From: Desulfobacterales bacterium
Lineage (GTDB): Bacteria; Desulfobacterota; Desulfobacteria; Desulfobacterales; C00003060
Direction: 5' to 3'
Length of the DNA: 9,821 bases
Assembly (NCBI GenBank): GCA_030613145.1
Contig: JAUWMM010000039.1
Location: 1-9,821, forward strand
Each line of letters starts with the position of its first letter. Within the stretch, counting starts at the first letter, position 1. This document shows, piece after piece, positions 1 through 5,786 of the stretch. Made by a program: the position numbers and the translations under genes. Under the pieces are notes generated by a model. That model made no database searches. It saw nothing but the letters and a program-made list of their open reading frames with translations, and was not told the DNA's origin.

Positions 1-230
1 ACAAATTGGCGGCCGCTGTAAAGAAGGCCCTGAACCCAGATGGGATCAATCTTCTGCAACTAAACGGCAGGGCTGCCAATCAAGTGGTCCCTCATCTGCA
101 CATGCACATCGTTCCCCGGTGGTCCGGAGATGGTTTGACCATTTCCCAGTGGGATATGGTTGCGGGCGACATGGAAAATATCAAGGCTGTTGCGGAGAAG
201 ATTCAATCTGAAATCGTGAAACGGGCATAA
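1..230 (+). CDS. HIT-family nucleotide-binding protein, C-terminal part (5' end outside window)
   Basis: The reading frame is open from the left edge (codons in phase from base 3) to a TAA at 228-230, so only about the last 75 residues are seen. They contain the histidine triad H-L-H-M-H-I preceded by Q-V-V-P, at bases 90-110. The middle histidine of this motif is the nucleophile in HIT hydrolases and transferases, which act on AMP-linked or dinucleoside polyphosphate substrates. The TTG at base 6 gives an ORF start but is not the true start, because the HIT fold needs about 50-60 residues more upstream. The C-terminal tail (W-D-M-V-A-G-D then an amphipathic helix) is usual for bacterial HIT proteins. 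The subfamily (Ap4A hydrolase-like or HinT-like) cannot be decided from this fragment. Confidence 0.9.
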   Translation, partial: KLAAAVKKALNPDGINLLQLNGRAANQVVPHLHMHIVPRWSGDGLTISQWDMVAGDMENIKAVAEKIQSEIVKRA

Positions 231-248
231 CGATTAACTAGCGCCTGA

Positions 249-271
249 ACGAAACCCCGTTTTCGTCTTTT
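249..271 (+). terminator. Weak hairpin plus T-run after the HIT gene
   Basis: ACGAAA (249-254) pairs with TTTCGT (261-266) around a 6-nt loop and is followed by CTTTT. The stem is short and AT-rich, so termination is only a possibility. Its place 18 bases after the HIT stop codon is suitable. Confidence 0.3.
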
Positions 272-360
272 GAAAATTCGAAATCCGAAGCACGAAATCC
301 GACACGAAGTGAAGCTTGCGCCAAACAATGACCAAAATTCAAATGTTCAAATGACCAAAA
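272..360. repeat. Degenerate heptamer repeat and short direct repeats in the 231-467 spacer
   Basis: From 272 the sequence divides into 7-nt units: GAAAATT, CGAAATC, CGAAGCA, CGAAATC, CGACACG. CGAAATCCGA occurs exactly at 279-288 and 293-302. It is followed by ATGACCAAAA at 328-337 and again at 351-360. No gene is visible between 231 and 467. The rest (361-450) is AT-rich and holds nothing else I can name. Confidence 0.7.
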
Positions 361-467
361 CCTCGGAATTCCGGTGTGTTAGTTTAGAACATTCTGTAAT
401 TCGATATTCGGGTTTTTGGTGAATATGACTTTTCGTTCATGTACTAACGAATAACGATTAACCAACA

Positions 468-2747
468 ATGCATTCAATTCTAAACACCATTGGTCGCACA
501 CCACTCGTTGAAATCAAGCTACTCAACCCCAACCCCAAGGTCACACTGCTGGCAAAGCTGGAGTATTTTAACCCAGGTGGCTCCACAAAGGACCGCATTG
601 CCAAGGCCATGATCGAAGCGGGCGAGGTCTCAGGAGCCTTAACTCCGGACAAAATCGTACTGGAGGCAACCAGTGGCAATACAGGGATTGGCTTAGCTCT
701 GGTCTGTGCGGTCAAGGGATACCGGCTTTTATTGACCATGTCTGAATCGGCCAGTATAGAGCGACGTAAAATCCTCCGGGCTATGGGGGCCGAAATCCGG
801 TTGACACCCGATCATCTTGGAACCGACGGGGCCATTGAAGAGGCATATCGGCTGGCCCGCGAACATCCTGAAACCTATTTTATCACGGATCAGTTCAACA
901 ATGAGGCCAACTGGCGGACTCACTACGATGGTACCGGCCGGGAAATCTGGGAACAGACAAAAGGGAAAATAACTATGCTGGTTGCAACCATGGGGACCAC
1001 CGGAACCCTCATGGGTATCTCCAGGCGCTTGAAGGAATACAATCCAACAATAAAGATTGTGGGCGTTGAACCTTATCTCGGGCATAAGATTCAGGGCCTC
1101 AAAAATATTAAGGAATCTTATCGGCCTGAGATATATGAAAAGGATCGCTTAGACAAGAAGGTCAACATCGATGATGAGGTCGCCTTTGAGATGACCCGGC
1201 GCTTGGCCCGGGAGGAAGGAATTTTTGCAGGTATGAGTGCCGGAGCTGCCATGGCCATCGCACAAGAAGAGGTCAGATCTATGTCAGGAGGTGTGGTGGT
1301 GGTGATTTTCCCTGATGGCGGAGAACGCTATCTGAGCACCCCGCTTTTTGCCATACGTGAGGAAACCAACCTCAAATTTTACAATACCCTGACGCGAGTA
1401 AAAGAATCCTTCGTGCCACTCCGGCCTGACCAGGTATCATTATATTCCTGCGGGCCTACGGTTCATGATCGAATGCACATTGGGGAATGTCGCCGTTTTG
1501 TCTTGGCTGACCTGGTCCGACGATACCTCGAATATATGGGATACACGACTAGACATATCGTGAACATCTCTGATCTGAACGACAAGACTATCCAAAGGTC
1601 TGAAAAGGCGGGCATGCCGCTAAAACCCTTTACCGATAAGTATCTCCGAGCCTTTATGGAAGACATGAAGATCCTGGGTGTCAAACCAGCTACACTGTAT
1701 CCTAGGGCAAGTGAACATGTTGATGATATGGTGGCTCTGACACGTAGACTTGTGGGAAAGGGGTTTGCTTATGAAAAGCTTCGGTCGGTCTATTTTGATA
1801 TTTCCAGATTCCCGAACTATGGCAAGCTTTCCGGGATCGATCTTGAAAAGATCAAGCTGGGCTCCACCGTTGATCTGGACGAATATGAAAAAGACAATCC
1901 AAGAGATTTTACGCTTCTCAAGCGTGCCAAGCTTCCCGAACTCAAGCGGGGGATATACACGAAAACCGAATGGGGTCAGGTAAGGCCGAGCTGGCATATC
2001 GAGTCTGCTGCAATGGCTATGAAATACATAGGGGAGACATTTGACATTTATACCAGCAGCCGTGATCTGATCTTCCCTCACCATGAAAATGAGATAGCCA
2101 TCTGTGGCGCTCTGACAGGAGAACCCTTGGCACGCTATTGGATACAAAGCGAACTGGTGCTCTCTGAAGGAAAGAAAGCAGAGCGGGATGCTGCTATCCC
2201 TTGTATCCGCGACCTATTGGAACTGGGATACAGCGGCAGGGTGATTCGATACTGGTTTCTTTCCAACCATTACCGAAAACCCTTGCATTTGTCCTATGAA
2301 GCGCTGGACCAATCCGGTCGAGCCCTTCATAGGCTTGATGAATGCGTCCGCTTCCTAAATAGCGTCAGGGATGGACGTTCCTATCCTGATCTGGACCAAC
2401 TCATCTATGATATAAAGACCGGCTTTGCAGATGCCATGGATGATGACCTGAATGTGTCGTCAGCTATGGCGACGATCTTCCATATTGTCAGAAAGATCAA
2501 TCGTCTAATCACGCAAAAAGAGCTGGACCCGGCCGGGACCAGGCGAATCATTGATGCCTTTAAAAGGGTCGATGCGGTGCTAAATATCTTTGAGTTTGAA
2601 CAAAAGCCCCAGGATGCCCAGGTTAAGAAACTTATTCTGGAGCGTGAAGAGGCAAGACGCAGGAGTGACTGGAAGCTGGCAGATCGGATCAGAGAACGCC
2701 TCACTGCCATGGGGGTGGAGGTTAGGGACAGGAAGATTGCGGATTGA
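468..2747 (+). CDS. Fusion of a cysteine synthase-type PLP enzyme with a degenerate cysteinyl-tRNA synthetase-like domain
   Basis: 759 aa. Residues about 1-300 are a cysteine synthase/CBS-type PLP fold. They show TIGRTPLV, N-P-G-G-S-T-K41-D-R (PLP lysine), T-S-G-N-T-G at 68-73, the PLP-phosphate loop GTTGT at 176-180, and F-P-D-G-G-E-R-Y-L-S-T before a short linker. Residues about 311-759 align along nearly the whole length of CysRS: YNTLTR, C-G-P-T-V (C328), HIGE at 337-340, N-P-R-D-F, W-H-I-E, FPHHENE, and the C-terminal helical domain. Key CysRS residues differ. KMSKS is KKAER (569-573), the second zinc cysteine (E. coli C209) is S513, and the H-G-G-G segment is Y-T-S-S. C328, H538 and E542 remain. 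The tail lacks the last ~9 residues of CysRS and ends in a heptamer repeat. The ATG suits the CysK N-terminus but has no clear Shine-Dalgarno. PLP synthase activity is likely; ordinary tRNA charging is doubtful. Confidence 0.93.
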   Translation: MHSILNTIGRTPLVEIKLLNPNPKVTLLAKLEYFNPGGSTKDRIAKAMIEAGEVSGALTPDKIVLEATSGNTGIGLALVCAVKGYRLLLTMSESASIERRKILRAMGAEIRLTPDHLGTDGAIEEAYRLAREHPETYFITDQFNNEANWRTHYDGTGREIWEQTKGKITMLVATMGTTGTLMGISRRLKEYNPTIKIVGVEPYLGHKIQGLKNIKESYRPEIYEKDRLDKKVNIDDEVAFEMTRRLAREEGIFAGMSAGAAMAIAQEEVRSMSGGVVVVIFPDGGERYLSTPLFAIREETNLKFYNTLTRVKESFVPLRPDQVSLYSCGPTVHDRMHIGECRRFVLADLVRRYLEYMGYTTRHIVNISDLNDKTIQRSEKAGMPLKPFTDKYLRAFMEDMKILGVKPATLYPRASEHVDDMVALTRRLVGKGFAYEKLRSVYFDISRFPNYGKLSGIDLEKIKLGSTVDLDEYEKDNPRDFTLLKRAKLPELKRGIYTKTEWGQVRPSWHIESAAMAMKYIGETFDIYTSSRDLIFPHHENEIAICGALTGEPLARYWIQSELVLSEGKKAERDAAIPCIRDLLELGYSGRVIRYWFLSNHYRKPLHLSYEALDQSGRALHRLDECVRFLNSVRDGRSYPDLDQLIYDIKTGFADAMDDDLNVSSAMATIFHIVRKINRLITQKELDPAGTRRIIDAFKRVDAVLNIFEFEQKPQDAQVKKLILEREEARRRSDWKLADRIRERLTAMGVEVRDRKIAD

Positions 2748-2758
2748 GGATTGCGGAA
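2738..2758. repeat. Heptamer repeat (TGCGGAT units), left arm
   Basis: Three 7-nt units TGCGGAT, TGAGGAT, TGCGGAA. This is the reverse complement of the ATCCGCA array at 3151-3181. It overlaps the last codons and the stop codon of the fusion gene. Confidence 0.8.
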
Positions 2759-2786
2759 TAATATAATCGGAAGTGGGATTGGAGGG

Positions 2787-3146
2787 ATGAATCAGGAAGA
2801 AATGAAGCGAAGGACAAAGCAGTTTGCGCTTCGTGTTATTCAATTGGTCGAATGGTTGCCCAAAGGGCGAACTGCTGAGGTGCTTGGACGGCAACTGTTA
2901 CGTTCAGGCACTTCGGTGGGAGCCAACTATCGTGCGGCATGTCGCCCCAAATCAAGTCCAGATTTCATTTCAAAGATGGGAACAGTGGAAGAAGAAGCTG
3001 ATGAATCGTTATATTGGATGGAGCTACTGGTTGAAGCTGGAATTGTGAAATCAGAGGACTTGGAATCCCTGATGAAAGAATCTGATGAGCTTTTGGCAAT
3101 GACCGTTGCATCTATAAACACCGCAAAAAGAAATAGGAAAAAATGA
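2787..3146 (+). CDS. Four-helix-bundle protein of the 23S rRNA intervening-sequence (IVP/S23, Avd-like) family
   Basis: 119 aa from ATG 2787. Family signatures are visible: R-T-K-Q-F-A-L-R-V-I at the start of helix 1, then L-G-R-Q-L-L-R-S-G-T-S-V-G-A-N-Y-R-A-A, then a long acidic/hydrophobic stretch E-E-A-D-E-S-L-Y-W-M-E-L-L-V-E-A-G, and a final helix ending in a basic tail. Members form small helical bundles (pentamers in solved structures) and bind nucleic acid. They were first found in intervening sequences of 23S rRNA genes and also occur as accessory Avd proteins of diversity-generating retroelements, but no reverse transcriptase or variable repeat is in this window. The start could also be ATG 2802. 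The ORF extension upstream of 2787 is repeat sequence and was left out. The gene lies between inverted heptamer arrays (2738-2758 and 3151-3181). Its specific role is unknown. Confidence 0.9.
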   Translation: MNQEEMKRRTKQFALRVIQLVEWLPKGRTAEVLGRQLLRSGTSVGANYRAACRPKSSPDFISKMGTVEEEADESLYWMELLVEAGIVKSEDLESLMKESDELLAMTVASINTAKRNRKK

Positions 3147-3150
3147 AAAA

Positions 3151-3181
3151 ATCCGCAATCCGCAATCCGCAATCCGCAATC
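3151..3181. repeat. Heptamer repeat (ATCCGCA x 4.4), right arm
   Basis: Four perfect tandem copies of ATCCGCA plus ATC. It is inverted relative to 2738-2758. It begins 4 bases after the four-helix-bundle stop codon and lies inside the 5' extension of the next reading frame. Confidence 0.9.
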
Positions 3182-3235
3182 GTATCTCCTGTCTATTTTC
3201 CTTTTACTTTTGTTTCCCCTTCTTTGGTGGAGGCT

Positions 3236-4297
3236 ATGTTCCTGTGTTTCCGTAGAGTGGTTGTCTATCAGCCCGCTTACTCCAAGCCCCAAGAGGCACT
3301 TCGGCCCTGGATGGACAGGGGCTTCCTGGATGTTCGTAGCCCTTCTGAAAAGGTCATCGATAAGAAGGTCCTGGAGGCAGCGCTCCGGAATTTCAGGAAC
3401 TGGGGGCTTCTGCACGAGCATGCTGACATGACCTACCTGAAGATGGTTGGAAACGACATTCCACCCATTGATCCTAAGACAGCAAGAATAGTCTCTGATA
3501 TTAAAGGCACGGCCGCCAAAGGATCGAAGAACCCTGAAGATAGCGAGCTTTTCCTTCAGGTATTTCTACACCTCGCACAGGAGTTTGACGAGCATTCCTG
3601 GGAATTGAAGCAGCAAATGAATCAGTTTGATAACCAGTATCAGGCCCTGCGAAGCTTCTTTTGCCAAGACCAGATAGAGCAGGCACACGATCACAAGTCC
3701 GCTTGTGCCGTCCCGGCTTCGCCAATTGACGGACAGGCTCCGCAAAGGCAGGCAGGGCTGTTTCCTGTCATTGAAGATGACCCGGGCCGCCTTATGATAG
3801 AAAAGAGGATGACAGCCTGGAACCATCTCTTCCAGAAAGACCCTGCCGGCTCCGGTCTCCTCTTTACAGATTCTCCTTTAGCGCTTGCCTACCTTCTTGA
3901 TGGAATACAAGAGAAGGTCGAAGTCTTAAATTTCAACATCACTTACACGCAAGAGTTGACAGGAAAGATACCAAAAAACCATCCCACCTTGGCCGATCAC
4001 ATCCAGGAGATCTTCGATATGGTGCTTACCACGCAGTGGAGCCAGACATTGCAAGAAAGTGTTATAGAGGCTGGCCGTCAAATAGAGGCGGAGATTTGTC
4101 GGCTGAGAGGATCAGCAGTGAAACCTCACGACAGGAGCGTATCATTTCGCTGGTATGTCTTGCCCCACAAGGACCCTCGCGTTCTTTTGAATCGTCTCTG
4201 TGGTGTCGACAGTGGCCGCGAAGAAGAGGGAGCTGCCAAGGTCAAGAATACGCTGGTAGGGTTAATCGAATATCCGGGAAGTTCTGCAACCCCTTGA
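3236..4297 (+). CDS. Unrecognised protein of about 353 aa
   Basis: I do not recognise a family. The frame is open from ATG 3143, which overlaps the previous stop as ATGA with AGGA four bases upstream. However, the first ~13 codons from 3143 are the ATCCGCA array and the next ~18 are low-complexity pyrimidine-rich sequence. I prefer ATG 3236, preceded by GGTGGAGG with only a 2-nt gap, after which normal-looking protein begins (R-V-V-V-Y-Q-P-A-Y-S-K-P-Q-E-A-L-R-P-W). The protein appears soluble and mostly helical, with no signal peptide from 3236 and no membrane segment. It has many Q/E/H residues in the middle and a less ordered P-I-D-G-Q-A-P-Q-R-Q-A-G stretch around bases 3722-3757. No catalytic motif is visible. 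The gene follows in the same direction as the fusion gene but is separated from it by the repeat-bounded cassette. Confidence 0.75.
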   Translation: MFLCFRRVVVYQPAYSKPQEALRPWMDRGFLDVRSPSEKVIDKKVLEAALRNFRNWGLLHEHADMTYLKMVGNDIPPIDPKTARIVSDIKGTAAKGSKNPEDSELFLQVFLHLAQEFDEHSWELKQQMNQFDNQYQALRSFFCQDQIEQAHDHKSACAVPASPIDGQAPQRQAGLFPVIEDDPGRLMIEKRMTAWNHLFQKDPAGSGLLFTDSPLALAYLLDGIQEKVEVLNFNITYTQELTGKIPKNHPTLADHIQEIFDMVLTTQWSQTLQESVIEAGRQIEAEICRLRGSAVKPHDRSVSFRWYVLPHKDPRVLLNRLCGVDSGREEEGAAKVKNTLVGLIEYPGSSATP

Positions 4298-4376
4298 AAT
4301 CATAAGCTATTTAATGCCAAACAAACGAGAAACCTCCCTGTTTTTCCAAAAAAATCGCTAACAATCATAAGAAGAC

Positions 4377-4405
4377 TTGACGATTTTCAAGAATTGGTGT
4401 AACAG
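4377..4405 (+). promoter_or_regulatory. Candidate promoter for the ferredoxin gene
   Basis: TTGACG (4377-4382) is a good -35 match. It is followed after 17 bases by TAACAG (4400-4405), a poor -10 match. The pair lies about 80 bases before the ferredoxin ATG in a 186-base spacer that otherwise shows no gene. Confidence 0.35.
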
Positions 4406-4466
4406 GGCATATCTCGTAATTACGGACAGGATCCTTCTGGACGTAGAACCTGTTGAAAAAATAAAG

Positions 4467-4474
4467 AAAGGAGG
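4467..4474 (+). promoter_or_regulatory. Strong ribosome binding site of the ferredoxin gene
   Basis: AAAGGAGG lies 9 bases before ATG 4484. It is the best Shine-Dalgarno match in the window and suggests high translation, as expected for an abundant electron carrier. Confidence 0.85.
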
Positions 4475-4483
4475 CATCGTTTT

Positions 4484-4669
4484 ATGTTCATACCAACAGT
4501 GGATAGTGACAAGTGCATCGGCTGCGGAGAGTGTGTAGAGGTTTGTCCGGTTGAGGTTTTCGAGCTTGAAGACGAAAAGGCCGTGGCTGTCAATGCAGAT
4601 GAGTGTTTAGGATGTGAAAGCTGCGTTGAGGTTTGTGAGCAAGAGGCAATTACAGTCGAAGAAACATAA
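4484..4669 (+). CDS. 2[4Fe-4S] ferredoxin, clostridial type
   Basis: 61 aa, acidic, with two cluster motifs: C-I-G-C-G-E-C-V-E-V-C-P (residues 11-22) and C-L-G-C-E-S-C-V-E-V-C-E (residues 42-53). Each gives CxxCxxCxxxC, so all eight cluster ligands are present. In the second motif the usual proline after the fourth cysteine is Glu. The length is that of classical bacterial ferredoxins with no extension. It is a soluble low-potential one-electron carrier for anaerobic oxidoreductases; the partner cannot be told from the neighbourhood. It has its own strong ribosome binding site and is followed by a hairpin, so it is probably transcribed alone. Confidence 0.96.
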   Translation: MFIPTVDSDKCIGCGECVEVCPVEVFELEDEKAVAVNADECLGCESCVEVCEQEAITVEET

Positions 4670-4690
4670 TATAATCCCGATTACTGGTAT

Positions 4691-4729
4691 CTGGTCCTTG
4701 GTTCCGGTCAAGCTGGAATCAAGGACCAG
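4691..4729 (+). terminator. Long hairpin after the ferredoxin gene
   Basis: Bases 4691-4705 pair with 4715-4729: 15 pairs including one G-T, around a 9-base loop. The stem is strong, but no T-run follows directly; the nearest, T8 at 4764-4771, is 34 bases further on. It may be a terminator, an mRNA-stabilising 3' structure or a regulatory site for the downstream cluster. Confidence 0.55.
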
Positions 4730-4824
4730 CTATCCCATCTCCTCTCCATAAATATTTGATAGATTTTTTTTGTCTCACCCTTTCTTCAATCACATCACAC
4801 CATTTTCCCCCTGGAGGCATGAAT

Positions 4825-4941
4825 ATGGATGAAAAACCGGTTGCCTCCTTTGAGGCTAGTGGCTTCGATCCCGATGAGTGTTCCTATTATGTAATATTTT
4901 CAAGATCCGAGAAAGCATGGGTGTACGGAGGGCAATCATGA
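4825..4941 (+). CDS. Possible 38-aa peptide translationally coupled to the Hbd gene
   Basis: A short frame with GGAGG at 4813-4817, 7 bases before ATG 4825. ATG 4819 is also in frame but too close to it. Its TGA (4939-4941) overlaps the Hbd start as ATGA, the usual layout of coupled genes. The peptide is hydrophilic and acidic at the start (M-D-E-K-P-V-A-S-F), has one cysteine, an aromatic segment S-Y-Y-V-I-F and ends W-V-Y-G-G-Q-S. There is no signal peptide or membrane helix. I recognise no family. It may be a real small protein, a leader peptide setting Hbd translation, or the remnant of a longer gene. Confidence 0.4.
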   Translation: MDEKPVASFEASGFDPDECSYYVIFSRSEKAWVYGGQS

Positions 4942-5783
4942 TCAAAAAGATAGGTGTTGTTGGAGCCGGTCAGATGGGTGCAGGGATTGCCCAGGTGGCT
5001 GCCATGAACGGAATTTCCATCATCTTGAATGACGTCTCTGAAGCCTGTCTCAAGGGCGGCATTGAGAGGATTGAAAAGAGTCTGTCGATTTTTTTAAAAA
5101 AAGGACGCATCACCAATGAGGAAAAAGAGGCAACTCTCGGGCGAATTGAGACTACCGTTCAACTTAAAGCTGTTCAATCTGCAGATTATATTGTGGAGGC
5201 GGTGTTTGAAAACCAGAGTTTGAAACTCGATGTCTTCAGGCAGCTGGATGAGGTCTGCAGGCCTGGAGTGCCCATTGCAAGCAACACTTCTTCCATTCCG
5301 ATCACGCTAATCGCTGCTGCCACCAAACGGCCCACTGAAGTGATCGGAATGCATTTCATGAATCCTGTGCCCCTGATGAAATTGGTTGAGGTCATCCGTG
5401 GGCTGCCCACATCTGATAAAACCTTTGAGACCACCTGCGAGCTGGCGGTCAAGCTCAAGAAGACCCCGATTGCGGTTAATGACTCTCCCGGCTTCATATC
5501 CAATCGAATTCTCATGCCCATGATAAACGAGGCCATTTTTGCCTTATATGAAGGTGTGGGAACAACAGAGGCGATTGATTCGGTCATGAAGCTCGGCATG
5601 AACCATCCTATGGGGCCTTTGGAATTGGCGGACCTGATCGGTTTGGATACCTGCCTGTCGATCCTGGAAGTCCTTCATGAAGGCTTTGGAGATCCTAAGT
5701 ACCGGCCGTGTGCTTTACTCAGAAAGTATGTGGATGCCGGATACTTGGGTCGCAAAACAGGCCGCGGATTTTACACATATTGA
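4938..5783 (+). CDS. 3-hydroxybutyryl-CoA dehydrogenase (3-hydroxyacyl-CoA dehydrogenase family)
   Basis: 281 aa, the usual length for the stand-alone enzyme, which interconverts 3-hydroxyacyl-CoA (typically (S)-3-hydroxybutyryl-CoA) and acetoacetyl-CoA in butyrate metabolism or beta-oxidation. The Rossmann motif G-A-G-Q-M-G is at residues 9-14, and an acidic residue (D32) at the end of strand 2 favours NAD over NADP. Catalytic-region motifs are S-N-T-S-S (115-119), G-M-H139-F-M-N-P, E151 and S-P-G-F-I-S-N189-R. The C-terminal domain has [15 protein letters not shown] and ends [12 protein letters not shown] chose ATG 4938 because GGAGGG (4927-4932) precedes it by 5 bases and the protein then begins with the nucleotide-binding strand; a longer frame from 4878 only adds unrelated residues. 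The start overlaps a possible small ORF, and the LarA-like gene follows after 3 bases. Confidence 0.95.
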   Translation: MIKKIGVVGAGQMGAGIAQVAAMNGISIILNDVSEACLKGGIERIEKSLSIFLKKGRITNEEKEATLGRIETTVQLKAVQSADYIVEAVFENQSLKLDVFRQLDEVCRPGVPIASNTSSIPITLIAAATKRPTEVIGMHFMNPVPLMKLVEVIRGLPTSDKTFETTCELAVKLKKTPIAVNDSPGFISNRILMPMINEAIFALYEGVGTTEAIDSVMKLGMNHPMGPLELADLIGLDTCLSILEVLHEGFGDPKYRPCALLRKYVDAGYLGRKTGRGFYTY

Positions 5784-5786
5784 ACG

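Larger units (their letters stand above)
227..462. repeat. 12-bp direct repeat flanking the repeat-rich spacer
   Basis: ATAACGATTAAC occurs at 227-238, overlapping the HIT stop codon, and again at 451-462, five bases before the fusion-gene ATG. The 212 bases between hold the heptamer-type repeats. The arrangement resembles a target duplication around an inserted block, but it could equally be part of the repeat family itself. Confidence 0.5.

Noticed and set aside
458..739. Minus-strand frames opposite the fusion gene (also 729-1085, 1620-2147, 2405-2710)
   Set aside because: They are shadows of a strongly supported gene, with no recognisable domain.
2172..2186. Frameshift as the cause of the missing KMSKS motif
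   Set aside because: The reading frame is continuous, flanking CysRS motifs on both sides are in the same frame, and KKAER occupies the place of KMSKS without any gap.
2735..3181. Diversity-generating retroelement around the Avd-like gene
   Set aside because: No reverse transcriptase, template repeat or variable repeat is present in the window.
3143..3235. N-terminal extension of the 353-aa protein from ATG 3143
   Set aside because: The codons are the ATCCGCA array plus low-complexity sequence. The ATGA overlap makes it possible but less likely than ATG 3236.
4878..4937. Longer start for the Hbd gene
   Set aside because: The extra residues do not belong to the family, and a good Shine-Dalgarno is placed for ATG 4938.
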